Shown here piece after piece: positions 21,844-33,239 of a stretch of 64,000 nt of DNA. The translations under genes were made by a program, and so were the position numbers. The DNA lies in assembly GCA_902729315.2 (NCBI GenBank), contig LR746276.1:4322169-4386168 (forward strand). The letters run 5' to 3'. Below the pieces are notes generated by a model. It made no database searches and was not told the origin of the DNA. It saw only the letters and a list, made by a program, of their open reading frames with translations. Source of the DNA: Spirodela intermedia (lineage: Eukaryota; Streptophyta; Magnoliopsida; Alismatales; Araceae). Numbering within the stretch: the stretch's first letter is position 1; every line of letters starts with the position of its first letter.

Positions 21844-23403
21844 TGATGTGACTTAGTCGTTGTATATTAAATCACGCAAATATAAAATTTATAAAACTAG
21901 AAAATACGAATTTTCAGATATTTAGAAGTATTTCTGAACAAATATATCAATTATAATTCAATAAAACTTCCAAACATAGCGGTAATTTTCTAGGTCAATC
22001 ACAGGGATGTAATATAATATCTGATAATTATTCAGAATTTTCCTCAGAGAATACTATTTTATATGAATTTTATACTAAGAAATGAAAAGAAAATATATTT
22101 AAAATTCACGAAAAAAGGAAATAAGGATGCAGACGTCAAGATGACGTCAACGCCTGGCGAATGCAAATTGGGCGGAAATAGAGTTCCGCCTGGCGATTCT
22201 TACGTAAGTGATTACAGATGATTTAATTAATCAAATTAAGATCTGTAAAAGCCGAAAGAATCGTAATAGAACAAAGTATATTTTGGTAAATTAAAATTAG
22301 AAAAGTTATCACTAAATGAAGCGTAAAGTAAGTTGAAAGTAAGAAAACAGAGTTCCGGCGTTGCGACGGCGATGCGTCGGTGATGCACCGGAATCCTGAG
22401 CGTTCGAGAGGATCATCGTGCAGTGTCCACAGCCTCGAAGGCTCTCCTTGGACAAGGACGACGTGGGCAATCTCTAAATCTTCTCGCAAAGTCTAGAGAT
22501 TAACGAAATGGGTCGTCGAATCGTCTCCGGCGGCTGTCACCTGACGGAGCGGAAAAACGGCAACTTCGCGGCTCTCCGGCGGCTGTCACCCGACGGAGAG
22601 GAGTTGGATGGAGGTGGGCCGCGCATCAGGGAGCTTCATCCTCAAGTCCGCGCAGCAAGAGGAGGCTCTTTATCGCATCTGGTATGCTCTCAGGAGGTGG
22701 CGACTCGTCTCCTGGCGGATCGTCCTCTTCTTGACGACGGCTTGTTCGTCGATCAATCAGAGGTGATTTACTCGATGGATTCACGATCCTTTTATCGCGA
22801 ATCGTTTAGCAATTTTAGTAGTAATGCTTCGTGAATCGCATTGACGAGATTTTTACCGATGATCTAGTGATTTTCATTGCTTAATCCTTCACCGGCGATC
22901 TGCAGGAAAGTCGCGATAATCAGATAAAAATATATGACTTTTGACTCTAGAAGGACTCGAACCCGCACTAGTCGCCCGCCTCTTCTGAGGAAGGTGTGAC
23001 GCAGGTTTAGTCCCACATCGGTTGTGCGGTGATTTTTTGGGCGAATATATAGTAATGTTAGCTTTCTAAGCAAAGTCCCTTCTCTCGCGTGTACAACCAC
23101 TCCTTGCCCCACAGCCGGCTGGCCACCGGTGACGTGGAAGGGGAGTGGCGCACACGCATACCCCTATCGGTCCAAGCCGCTCGAGCCCCTACTTGCGGCT
23201 ACTCCCCGATTGAGCTTCCGACCTACTTGCAGGCCTGGCTGGCCGGCGGGTCCCCCTCATTTTGTCTTATTTTTATTTTTTATTTCTTTTTCTTCATTTA
23301 TCTCAAAAGCAAGACTATAAAAATCATATAAATTCATGTAAAATCACATAATTACCTAAAAATTCATATTAATCAACTGAAAACTACTTTTCACACTTTA
23401 ACA
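21844..23403 (-). mobile_element. Element A 5' LTR, truncated at its start
   Basis: The minus-strand LTR ends at 21844. On the right, homology stops in the CACACTTTAACA segment at about 23403, so roughly the first 85-90 bp of the LTR are missing, including the TGATAAG terminus. The deletion also removed the integrase end and U3 of element C. Confidence 0.85.
23010..23263 (+). ncRNA. Candidate antisense Pol III unit, copy in the element A 5' LTR
   Basis: USE GTCCCACATCG at 23010-23020, a gap of 24 bp, ATATATA at 23045-23051, 23 bp to a start G at 23075 (GTCCCTTC), a GC-rich block and TTTT at 23260-23263. Predicted RNA about 189 nt. The stem CGTGT/ACACG plus CCACTCC/GGAGTGG and a second hairpin from AGCCG to CGGCT can both form. 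Confidence 0.5.
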
Positions 23404-23603
23404 AGTCAACATGAAAATACAAAGAAAGATAAGGGTGAGCTCGAGCTTGTCGTCGTCGCGGAGGTGGAATGTCATTGTCCCGAAAGGCTAGGCTATGTAG
23501 CAAAAGCCAAGCTCCTTCATCTTCGCGCGTCGATCGGGCTGAACTCGGACTGCCGGTGTCTCCTGAGCTAATGGAGATGGGTCCCACTCATCATCAAAAA
23601 GAG
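23404..23603. other. Unassigned segment at the A/C deletion joint
   Basis: About 200 bp of mixed composition between the truncated A LTR and the recognisable C 3' LTR. A weak likeness to the mid-LTR region suggests diverged LTR sequence, but I cannot align it with confidence. Confidence 0.4.
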
Positions 23604-24202
23604 CTTTTGAGGGTGTAGACACTGCACGAAGATCCTCCCAAACGCTCACGATTCCAGTACATCGCCAACGCATCGTTGTTGCGAGGCCGTAACTCTATTT
23701 TCCTACTTTCAACTTAATTTCCGCTTCATTTAGTGATAACTTATGTGATTTAAATTTATCAAGATATACTTCATTTAATTACGATTCTTCTCGCTTTTAT
23801 AAATTTTAATTTCATCAATTAAATTGTCTATAATTGCTTACATAAGAATCACCAAGTAGAACTTTGTTTTCGCTCAATTTGTGTTCGCCAGGTGCTGACG
23901 CCATCCTAAGGTCCGCACCCTTATTTCTCTTCTTTTGTGAATTTTAAATATATTTTATTTTTATTTCCTAGTATAAAATTTATAGAAAATAATATTCTTT
24001 GAGGAAAATTTTGGATAATTACCTAATATTATATTATATCTTTATGACCGACCTGGAAAATTATCACTATTTTTGGGAGTTTTATTGAATTATAATTGAT
24101 ATATTTGTTCAGAAATACTTTTAAATATCCAAAAAATTATATAATATAGTTTTATAAATTTTAAATTTGCATGATTTACTATACAACAACTAAGTTACAT
24201 CA
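23604..24202 (+). mobile_element. Element C 3' LTR, R/U5 portion
   Basis: From GTAGACACTGCACGA onward it follows the second half of the element B LTR with many substitutions and ends TTACATCA. It is followed by AGTAT, matching the flank at 2305-2309. It is more diverged than the LTRs of A and B, as expected for the oldest element. Confidence 0.8.
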
Positions 24203-24207
24203 AGTAT
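24203..24207 (+). repeat. Target-site duplication of element C, right copy (AGTAT)
   Basis: Matches 2305-2309. Confidence 0.75.
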
Positions 24208-26770
24208 CTTCTCCTTTCCAAGCAAAGAAGGAGAATTCCGAAGAGAGTTATCTATTAGTTCAAGGTGTTAATGTGAATATAGTGCAATGAATTAGAGATG
24301 ATATATTACTTCTCAATAAAGTCAATATAAAGTTGCCAACTCAATTCAAAGAAAGATTGTCTCATAGTTACTCAATTCCTCCATAAGTATCTTGTAACAT
24401 CAAGCTGGGGATTTGGTGACTATAGAAGCACTAAGATGAAACAAGTACATCTTCACCACTATGTCTTTGGTAGAAATATTAATTTATTCAATTGAGTACA
24501 GATATAATACATTCTACTAAGTCTAACATAGAGTTGTGAATCTAGAAGAGACTAGCATGTTAATCTAGAGTCATAAATTTAAAGGTAATTTGAGTTGTCT
24601 TAGTCATATTTCTAACTAACCTAGCCTTAGTAGGTTATTAATCTTGTGTGGTCAATAAAAACAATAAAACATTTGGTTACTTAAGTCTCCTGATGAGGTT
24701 ATTGAAACTTTAGTGGATGTAGATGGCCTTAGTACATCCTTCACACTATGTTGTTGAAGTATTAAATCTACTTATGATGTTCCTTAAGTCTTTAAATTCA
24801 ATATAAGTGACTGATAATGTTTTATTTTTATATAGTAGTTGGGATAAAATCAAAGTATATGTTGCATGAATTAACGTAAAATGTGAATTATTTATGTTAA
24901 AAAAATACTAGTATTGATTTGAGAGTGGTGTGATAAATTTATATTTAATTTACTAATTTTTATGATTTATGAGAAATGATGTATTTCTGATTTTTAATGC
25001 ATCAGCTAACATGATTATCAAAGGTTTATAATCTTGAGAATTTTTTTAAGAGTGATAGTAAATTACTTATGAAGTTAAAATTACAAAATGGATTCTTTTG
25101 AACTTTTTGAAGAATTTATGAATACATTTTAAAGCCCTTTTAAACTAATTTAGAAATCATCAAAATAATGAGAAGAAAATTCAGCGATTCATGGCCACAT
25201 AACCAGGAGGACATGCCAAGAATTTATTAGCCAAGTCAGCATTTTTGGTCTATGTCAACAAGTTGTGCCACGTCATTAATGTACATGTCATCTTCGATGC
25301 TCTATTTTTGGGTGGTGAAATAGATAGAGATAATTACAGACTCCTTGATGATTGTTGAGAGATTATTGTATGAAAATGAGAAGCAAGCTCTAGGAAAAAA
25401 CACATTCTATATGATGAAAGAAGAAGATTGGCATAATTTTTAAGCTTTTTAGGTAGAGTTCTCTCTAGGTGGCAGGTGGAGACAAGCATAGAGAGACCTT
25501 GGACACTTACGAATTCAATTCCTTTTTTCATTGTATGTACTTTCTTTCTTTCTTAATTCATCATTTGGGTAATAGTCCAACAATGACATTAAGGCCTTTT
25601 TATCTATTTATTTACCAATTTTAGAAAATTTCACATCCATTTTCAATACTTTGTTTTAAGATGACAGATGAATAGAGCAACATATGTTGTTTGCGAATTA
25701 GATTTTTGTTTCGATTTTATTTTATTTTTATCTTATCTTATTTCATCATTTGAGTGACATGTGGGGCATTTTATCCCACATCTTTATCGTGGCAGTACTT
25801 TGGTCCTAGGTGACAGCCAAGGAGGAGTTCCTGCATTCATCTTTTTTTTTTAGTTTTTTTCTTAAGCTTTTAATGATCCTAACTAAATTTAACTTTGTTA
25901 AGATCATTCACAGAGATTTGTTTTCATAGATTGTCTGGGTTTTATGGGGATTCAAATCGATAACATTTTCCTATTTTTCACCAGTAGAGTTGCTCTGCAT
26001 GTAGATGATTTTAGATTTTACTTTTTTTCAGTAAATGTTTTCATGATTTTAGTTTCTCTCATGAAATTTTACTTAGTTAATATCATTTAGAGCAATTTAT
26101 TTCAAAAAGTTACTTTTTTTTTTGTTAGAATTCGGCCTAAATCTATTTCCATTTCACTACTAATGAGGTTTCTCTATCCTTAGTCATATTTTCTCTCTCT
26201 TCCCTATTTTTCTCGATTTTAAGAGTATTTTCTGTTTATTTTTATAATTTTATTTTATTTTTATTCGAAATATTTTACAATTCTTGAGTCATTCATTAAT
26301 TCTGAACAAGAGAACACTTCAAAATTTGAAGACTTAGAGCTCAAGCAATTTAGAAGATTTAAAGTACAGAGAAAGGTTATTTAAATTTATTTTAATTTCA
26401 ATAATTGTTTTACAAAAAAACTTCAAATTGAGATTGACGATCATTCAAGTGGACAACTTGAATTCAAGAAAAGTTACTTTTAATCATTACTTTGAATTCA
26501 GTTTATAAAACTTAATTTGACCATTTTATTTACAATCACCAAAGTAATATTAGTGATTAAATTTAAGTAACCTTGAGGACATTATTTTAGCAAGGCAATT
26601 AGTTTTCATTGACCAAGCAAGAAAAGCCTAGTGTGTGAAGAGAATTGAGAAAAATATTAGGAAACTATTTGTGATCATGAAAACTCTTGTTCATCTCTCT
26701 ATTCGTTTCTCATAGTTAAGCTTGCTTAATTGACGAGCCAAGAACAACTGCCTAAAGAGAGAGAAAGAGG
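24208..26770. other. AT-rich intergenic DNA with partial family-R repeats
   Basis: No gene is supported. 24208-24260 resembles 1-60 and 26580-26720 resembles 440-610, so diverged family-R pieces lie at both ends. The rest is AT-rich with short open frames only. Confidence 0.65.
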
Positions 26771-26774
26771 CGGG

Positions 26775-26842
26775 CCGTTATGAAGATGACCGTTGGCGGG
26801 AAGTACGCCTTGGCGCTCCTTTGAATCTTGGCCCTGTATATA
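26775..26842 (+). promoter_or_regulatory. CDC20 promoter core with MSA, E2F and TATA elements
   Basis: TGACCGTTGGC (26787-26797) is the reverse complement of a mitosis-specific activator site (core CCAACGG), bound by three-repeat MYB factors. GGCGGGAA (26795-26802) is the reverse complement of the E2F core TTCCCGCC and overlaps it. A second CCGTTA MYB core is at 26775-26780. TATATA lies at 26837-26842, about 40 bp downstream. A CT-rich leader follows from about 26860. This fits expression in late S to G2/M. Confidence 0.7.
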
Positions 26843-27473
26843 CCCCATTCCGTCCAGTCATCTCTCTCATTCTCTCCCGCTCTTTCTCTGTCTACCGCTC
26901 CCTCGCTCTCGCTCGCTCGCTCTCTCTCCCTCTCTGGTGACTCCTTCTTGGTGCTGCGATCTCTTGCGGTTGATTCCTCCCGGAGGTCGCTCTGGATTGG
27001 CCTGCGAATCTGCTCCGTCGGCGGCCATCTTTCGTTTCGGTGACGGCCTTTGAGCGCGGGGAAGTCCCTTATCCCGTGCATCTTTGTTCTTGCTTCTCAC
27101 GTCTCGTTAGTATGTAGATTTGCTTCTGCGACTGGTCTTCTTTCTTGGTTGGTTTTGTGCGGATTATTCTCGTCGACGGGAAAGTCTATTTTCCTGTTTT
27201 TCTTGATTTTTCCACATCTCCTTTGTCAATAGATCTCCAGGTCTGCTGGCGTGTTCTTCCTGGTTTCTCGTTCTTCTATAGCTCGCGTCTGCGGGTGGTT
27301 TTCTTTCCCGGCTATCGTGACGATCTCTTTGCGCAGAGATTTCTCTCTTCCTCTGTTTTCTTACTTGCCTCCCCACCTCTCGTTGGTCTGCCGGTCTGCC
27401 GCGTCTGCGGCTGGTTTTCCTCTTGCCTTGTGGTCCTTTTCTCTGCTGATTTCGCAGATCCTGGGACGCGGCG

Positions 27474-29231
27474 ATGATGGCTTCCTGGGGATTGAAGAGC
27501 TGCAGCGAAGAGGAATCATCTTCGATAAGCCGCAGCTCCATTCAGGAGGCCCGTCAGTCAAGACTCATCTCGAGGCAGCATGGCGTTTCCAAGCACAGCG
27601 TAAGCCCTCGACGGATTGACCCAGTTCTTTATTCTAAACCATTTAGGGTTTCGATTTAGATTTCTGGTGCCACCAGATTCATGATTTCTGCAGATTACGT
27701 TTCCTTCGTATTCCTAATTGCGTAGTTAGTCGTTCTCTGAACGTCATCATCTCGGCGATTCAGGGCGATCGATTTATCCCCAACAGATCAGCAATGGACT
27801 TCGACATGGCCTTCTACCTGCTGACACAAACCAGGAAAGAGAAGGAGAAAGCCGCCGCCCTGGCCTCCCATCCGGGGCAGACCTACGGGAAACTCCTGGC
27901 CGAGAGGTTGCTCCCGAATAGAAATCGGATTCTGGCCTTCCAGGCGCGGCCCCCTGCTTCCTCCTCCACGGCCGAAGAGGTCTCCTTCGATCACCACCCC
28001 AAGTCCACGAAACAGACGAGAGAAATCTCCCGGTCGGCAGATCGGATGCTGTTAATCCCGGAAATGGCCGACGACTACTACCTTAACGTGCTGGACTGGG
28101 GGAGCAGGAACATCCTGTCTATCGCCCTCGGCCGCACCGTCCACCTGTGGAACGGCACCGGCGGTTCCACGTTGGAGATGATGATGGCGGAGGACGACCT
28201 CGGAGCCGCAGCGAGCGTCTCCTGGGCTCCAGATGGCCGGTACCTTGCACTGGGTCTGAACGGCTCCGACGTCCAGCTGTGGGATACCGACTCCCAGCGA
28301 CTGGTAAGTGGCCAGACCTCCTTCCCTCCCTGCCTAGAGGATTTCAGGGTTTCCTTTTCTGACGAGAATCGTCCTGTGTTTATCCGCCGCTGCAGCTGAG
28401 GACTCTGAGAGGTGTACACCGTTCTCGAGTCGGATCGCTCTCATGGAGCAATCACACTCTGACGACGGGGGGGAAGGATGGCAAGGTGGTGAACAAGGAC
28501 GTGAGAATCAGGTCTCACGTCGTCCACTCATACAGAGGCCACAGAGGAGAAGTCTGCGGGTTAAGGTGGTCTGGTTCCGGCCGGCGTCTGGCCAGCGGCG
28601 GCGACGACAACCTAGTCCACATCTGGGACCTGCGCAGGGCATCGACGGCCACTGCTCCGCGGACCTCCCAAGGTCCCTGGATCCACAGGTTCGACAAGCA
28701 TGCCTCCGCCGTGAAGGCCCTCGCATGGTGCCCCTTCCAGAGCAACCTGCTGGCCTCCGGTGGCGGCGGCAATGACCGGTGTATCAAGCTCTGGAACACC
28801 GAGAACGGCACTTGCCTCGACTCGGTGGACACGGGGTCCCAGGTCTGTTCCCTGCTGTGGAGCAAGAAGGAGAAGGAGCTGCTAAGCTCCCATGGGTTCG
28901 GTCAGAACCAGCTGACTTTGTGGAAGTACCCCTCTTTTAGGAAGATTATCGACCTCACCGGCCACAGTTCCCGAGTCTTGTGCACGGCCGTGGTATGGAC
29001 CAAAATCCCCCCAGATCCTGTCGGTTTATTCCCAGCTGTTGTCTATAATGCTGGTATGACGGCGAGATATCGGCTTCGCAGAGCCCGGATGGGTGCACTG
29101 TGGCGTCGGTGTCGGGTGACGAGACGCTGAGGTTCTGGAACGTCTTTGGATCGCCGGAGACGACGAGGAGGTCGCCTCCGAAGCCCCCTCCGGACCTAGA
29201 GCCATTCTCCAGCTTCAGCCGCATCAGGTAA
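27474..29231 (+). CDS. CDC20: CDC20/FIZZY-type WD40 activator of the anaphase-promoting complex
   Basis: Coding exons 27474-27599, 27764-28303, 28396-28992 and 29082-29231 join in phase 0 at GT-AG introns to 470 residues. CDC20 recruits substrates such as cyclin B and securin to the APC/C and is held by the spindle checkpoint. Seen in order: the C-box DRFIPNRS (about residues 44-51), a MAD2-binding type motif RILAFQ (about residue 85), [11 protein letters not shown], then WD40 blades including [17 protein letters not shown] and [16 protein letters not shown], and a C-terminal SRIR tail that docks on APC3. Length fits plant CDC20 (about 450-475). The start could also be the second Met. A roughly 600-nt CT-rich leader precedes it. 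No stop or frame problem is seen, so it is probably functional. Plants often have several copies, so which paralogue this is cannot be told. Confidence 0.95.
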
Positions 29232-29658
29232 TGTACAGGGGACAAGAAGGGTAGACAGACGGGGCCGGGAAGAGCCCGGTTCTCCCCTTCTAGCCCGCCG
29301 CCCGCCCGAGTTTTCTTCTTCTTTCTCTTGTACGCACGATGATGGATTTCTCTGACATTTTTCTCGAATCGTTTTCCGCTTCTGCGGTCGTCGATCCGTC
29401 GGATATTTACTCCGAGTTTTCTTCGATCGGCCGAGTTTTCTTGAGTTGCTTTCCTTTCCTGGTCATAGATGCAGCTGCCGGTTTTCTTCTTCTTCCTCCT
29501 CGTCGGCGGAGGAACATGTCTGCATATTTTCTCTGTTTGGTTAAATGCGTATCGCCGGCGGTCTTCCGTTGTCACCAGAAGTTGGGTGCCCCGAAGAATT
29601 CTAGGAAGTTGATGATCGGAGCAGGAATCTTCGTCGACCAAGGCCTGACGGCAGGAGC

Positions 29659-29760
29659 ATGATGATGCACGGCGGCGTGGACACCGGCGATGACTATGTA
29701 CAGGCTCCGACGCCGACAACGGTGACGACGTCCACCATGGACCGGAACCTTCCTGTCTTC
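29659..29760 (+). other. Possible small exon or gene fragment
   Basis: A Met-rich start at 29659-29667 opens a GC-rich frame ending near a GT (CTTCAAG then GTCTACC at about 29763). An AG at about 29886 could be its acceptor, but the spliced frame stops soon after. No family recognised. It may be a broken gene or just 3' flanking DNA of CDC20. Confidence 0.25.
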
Positions 29761-29766
29761 AAGGTC

Positions 29767-29771
<5 letters not shown>

Positions 29772-29799
<28 letters not shown>
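29772..29799 (+). repeat. (CT)n microsatellite
   Basis: About fourteen uninterrupted CT units. Confidence 0.95.
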
Positions 29800-29803
<4 letters not shown>

Positions 29804-30164
29804 CTCTTCGCCTGTTCATGCTTCTCTGCTCAGCCTCGGCGCCAACGGTGATCAGCAGTTCCGGCTGATTGCTTCGCTTCGCACAGTGGGAGAAAAGCAG
29901 GAGGAAAATATGTGGAACAATTGGACTGTAGAGCTCAGCCTGGAGCGATTTTCTTCAGATAATAAAAAAAGTACTAATAAACATTTTCTTACGACTTTGG
30001 ATGAGACGAGTGATTTGGCGTGCTTGGGAAATTTTGGAATAAATTTAATGATAAGAAATAAAAACATGGTAGTGGAATAATGATTTAGACCGGATTATAT
30101 TGGGTTAAATTCTCCATTGAGAAATAACGATGAAAACCTAAAGTATTGATAAAAAAAATTATTC

Positions 30165-31050
30165 TTTTCATTTGACCTCTAAGTTAAAGAAAACGTTTCC
30201 TACCAAGTTCCTTAGAAAGAGAGTTATATACATTCTATATTTGGCAAGAAACCATGAAAAGCACCCAATCTTTACCTTAAATTCTTGAATTAAATGAAAA
30301 TGGTTTTATAGATATTGAAATAGGGTTCAATTGGGGCTTGAGGGTAATAAAATTTAAAACGAAGGTAACCAAGAAAATCTCGAATTGTTTTAAATATTAC
30401 AGATTAAAAATGATATTTTCTGAGTTTATTTAAGCTAAAAATCAGGAGTTGATTCTATAGAGGAAACTACCATCATAAAACCATTTAGTTTGTTATTGAA
30501 TATGCATAAACTTTTTTCTAAAAAATTCTATAAATGACACGTAAGGGGAATCAATTTTAAAGAAATAAAAATTAATTAAAAAAATAATTATATCTTCATA
30601 ATATATCTTGATAATTTTTTAAATGATTATTTTTTAAAAACTTTATCTAAAATAAAATTGTTACACCAAATTCATAGAAAGGAAAATTAACCCAAGGAGA
30701 CATTATATCTATTAAAATAAGTTTACGAGTCTATTAAGAGTCATGATACTTTTTTAAAGAGCCTTATTGATTCAATTAAGGTAGCATGAGAAACCAAAAG
30801 AGAGGTGGGCATGATTTTATATCCCACATTTTTGGCTTCCTAATAGTTATTTTTTTACTATAGTTACAAATCTTGCCATGTGTTGTCATATTCTTTTCTA
30901 AACTTAAGCTTAATGAATTGTCAACTAATATTGTAAACTTCATCACAAATTGAAATATTTTATTCTTTTGTGGTGCTCATTCCATTGTGAATCTATTTCA
31001 AATATATTTCCAATGTGTACACAGGGCTGTACTTGTGATAGATGTTTATA
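30165..31050 (-). repeat. Dispersed repeat family R, copy b (inverted)
   Basis: Reads as a diverged reverse complement of about 180-1260. With copy a it forms a pair of inverted arms about 29 kb apart around the retrotransposon nest and CDC20. No coding capacity seen. Confidence 0.6.
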
Positions 31051-32849
31051 ACAAAAAGCTCTATTATGTAAAGGTCTATATGATCCACTTTATCACTGAG
31101 TATTTCATTAGTTTATGACATATCCTTATCTAGAATGATTCTAGAACATCAGTCAATAAAATACTATCATTTTGAGATTATCATTTTACCATTTTATCTA
31201 TTTTTGTTCATCTTCAAAATTATGTGTCTATTTCTCATTCTTATTTAATGCGTTGAACTAATGTGGAACTTAATTGGTTTCAATCTGGGTTGTGTATAAT
31301 AAGATGGGTGAATTGGTTTTAAATTGTTTTTCCTAATTTTTATTTTTTTAACATTTTCTTCAAGTTTTGTAGCGAATGGGTTAATACAAACTGAGTTGGG
31401 TTGACACATTGGATTGTCATGATTGACTTGATACAATAAGAAAGAATGTAAAGTGGATAGATCATAATATCACGAATTTATTGTATCTATTATTCTCAAA
31501 TTTATTATAGTTTTTTGCTACTCCTTAGTCAATGATCTCTTAAGGACAAAATCACTAGTGATCAGAATCACAGAATAACTAGGTTTCTATTGGTTTTCAA
31601 AATTTAGTTGAGAGAAATATAGCTGATGTTCATGGAATCAATAAAATCCCTTTATCTTATGCTGTGAAATGATCCAAGACAATGTCACTCACTACCATCA
31701 AGATTTCTATCGGCGATCTTACCTTAGATGGGATCAATCATCTTCAATACGTGCCCATTAGTTTTTGCACCCAACCATAGATGAGATTTTTGCATCCTCC
31801 CAGGCTTTCAATCGTGCACTTGCATGCCACAAGAGATTGTGATTCACCAGCCACATCATGGTCTAGCATAGCATGCATGGCATGCATGCGATTTAATTTT
31901 CTTCTTCTCTTCGAGATCTCTTTGTTGGATCCTGGGATATCACGCATATAATGATATTTTATGAGAAATATATTTCTTTAATTGTCACCCATAATGATGA
32001 TTAAAGCATGCTTATCCGATGCTGCTTTTAGAAGTCTCTTTAACGGTGCAGCTGTGGCTCTTCGGTTCTACAAGAGGTGGCCCTCCTGCGTCAACCCTCC
32101 TTATCCTCGTGATCTTCTACGCCAGCTTTGAACCTGTTCGCATCTCTCGAGATAACCAACCGTGCCAGGTCTGCAATCTTGGGGCCCCACACGATCGTCG
32201 CTATCCTGTTTGTCAACGAACTTCCAAGTCAAGTCAACAGTCCCCACCACAGTCATCGTCTTCCCTCTCTCTCCGCCATTACTACCTCTCTCATTGACCA
32301 CACACACTGAGAAAATGAGCCAACTTTGGAAAGTGGACGTCTGCGGAAAATTATTCCTAAGATATTTCAAAAATATGATTTTTTTACTATCTGAGATATT
32401 TTTTGATGCATAGGGTGAAATGGCAGCAAAAATCCTGATCTTGTCGGCATGAGCAAGTGGAAGATCTATGGAATCGTTGACTTTTGGACATATCTTAGGA
32501 TCATTCACGCCATTAGGCGCTAGTTCATTGTTCATGATAAGTCCTAGTATAGTCCGCTAGTATAAGTCTTGGGGCTCATGGGTTGTAGGTTTCAAATCAT
32601 GATATCTTTTCTAGGCAAGAGAAAGTTACTTACTTATTATGTCGGTAGCTATGCCCAATGGACCTGTTGACTTTCTCCATAGAGAGAAGAGTAAGGGAGA
32701 GATGATCTGGTCAACAGAATTGCGAAGCCTGATTCTAGAGGAGAAAAGTAGTGGATAAATCTTCTTAAAATCCGATGCTGAATGATGTTAATTACTTAAA
32801 TAAGAAAACTACTAAATTCACGCTTATATTATTGCGTAGTGGGGTCTCT

Positions 32850-32868
32850 AGAGAGAGAGAGAGAGAGG
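32850..32868 (+). repeat. Short (GA)n run
   Basis: About nine GA units followed by nine G residues. Confidence 0.9.
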
Positions 32869-33239
32869 GGGGGGGAATGACGTACGCGCCACGGAGCGTC
32901 ATCACCGTCGCAGGTCCGGCGCCGGAAGGGGAGAGAAACAGATCAACCACTTGGAGGGCCCTCGTTGACGGCCGCAGGCCAGCGCACCATCACAGCCGTC
33001 CGATATTTAATTTTCTCCAATAAATGATAGATTGAGGAGAGAACCGGTGGAAAGGCGCACCGGCCGCCCGTCTGACGCATCATAAATGTCTTAACGAGTT
33101 TAGTAAAGGTCGTATCTCGATCATGAGACGTGGATCGATTGGGTCCCTCGGATCCCCATCGACCAGTCCGCGATTACCCAGATCAGCCGTGGGCTTTGCG
33201 GAAGGAGACCATAAGCTGGGACGGGCCGGTGGGTCTGCC

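Larger units (their letters stand above)
5400..23403 (-). mobile_element. Element A: pol-bearing Athila-like Ty3/gypsy retrotransposon on the minus strand, broken by element B
   Basis: On the minus strand the order is: truncated 5' LTR (23403-21844), perfect tRNA-Asp-type primer site (21838-21821), gag 5' half (21628-21353), element B insertion, gag 3' half, protease, RT, RNase H, integrase, a 1.6-kb non-coding tail, polypurine tract (7280-7268) and 3' LTR (7267-5400). Gag with a CPHH motif, the tRNA-Asp primer site and order PR-RT-RH-IN place it in the Athila group. Stops, frameshifts, a changed protease motif and an integrase deletion make it non-functional. No env-like reading frame is seen in the tail. 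Confidence 0.88.
2310..24202 (+). mobile_element. Element C: oldest, outer Athila-like Ty3/gypsy retrotransposon, heavily deleted and interrupted
   Basis: C begins with the U3 part of an LTR (2310-2902) and ends with the R/U5 part of a diverged LTR (about 23604-24202); both ends are bounded by AGTAT. Its interior at 2903-5394 keeps the gag tail, protease, reverse transcriptase and the very C-terminus of integrase. At least two internal deletions have occurred. Element A interrupts the integrase remnant at 5395-5399. The first LTR base pair is TA instead of the TG seen in the other copies, which fits decay. The two LTR remnants do not overlap, so its age cannot be judged by comparing them. Confidence 0.8.
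29232..33239. other. Intergenic region between CDC20 and the ERF gene
   Basis: Contains the CDC20 3' end, a possible small gene piece near 29659-29760, a CT microsatellite, the inverted family-R copy (30165-31050) and a GA run at 32850-32868. Other frames (31744-31947, 32019-32535) show no domain. The last kilobase is GC-richer and probably includes the ERF upstream region. Confidence 0.6.

Noticed and set aside
27145..27541. Frames on both strands in the CDC20 leader
   Set aside because: CT-rich leader sequence with no domain; the true exon 1 is fixed by in-frame splicing to the C-box.
28507..28865. Minus-strand frames over CDC20 exon 3
   Set aside because: Shadows of the WD40 coding frame.
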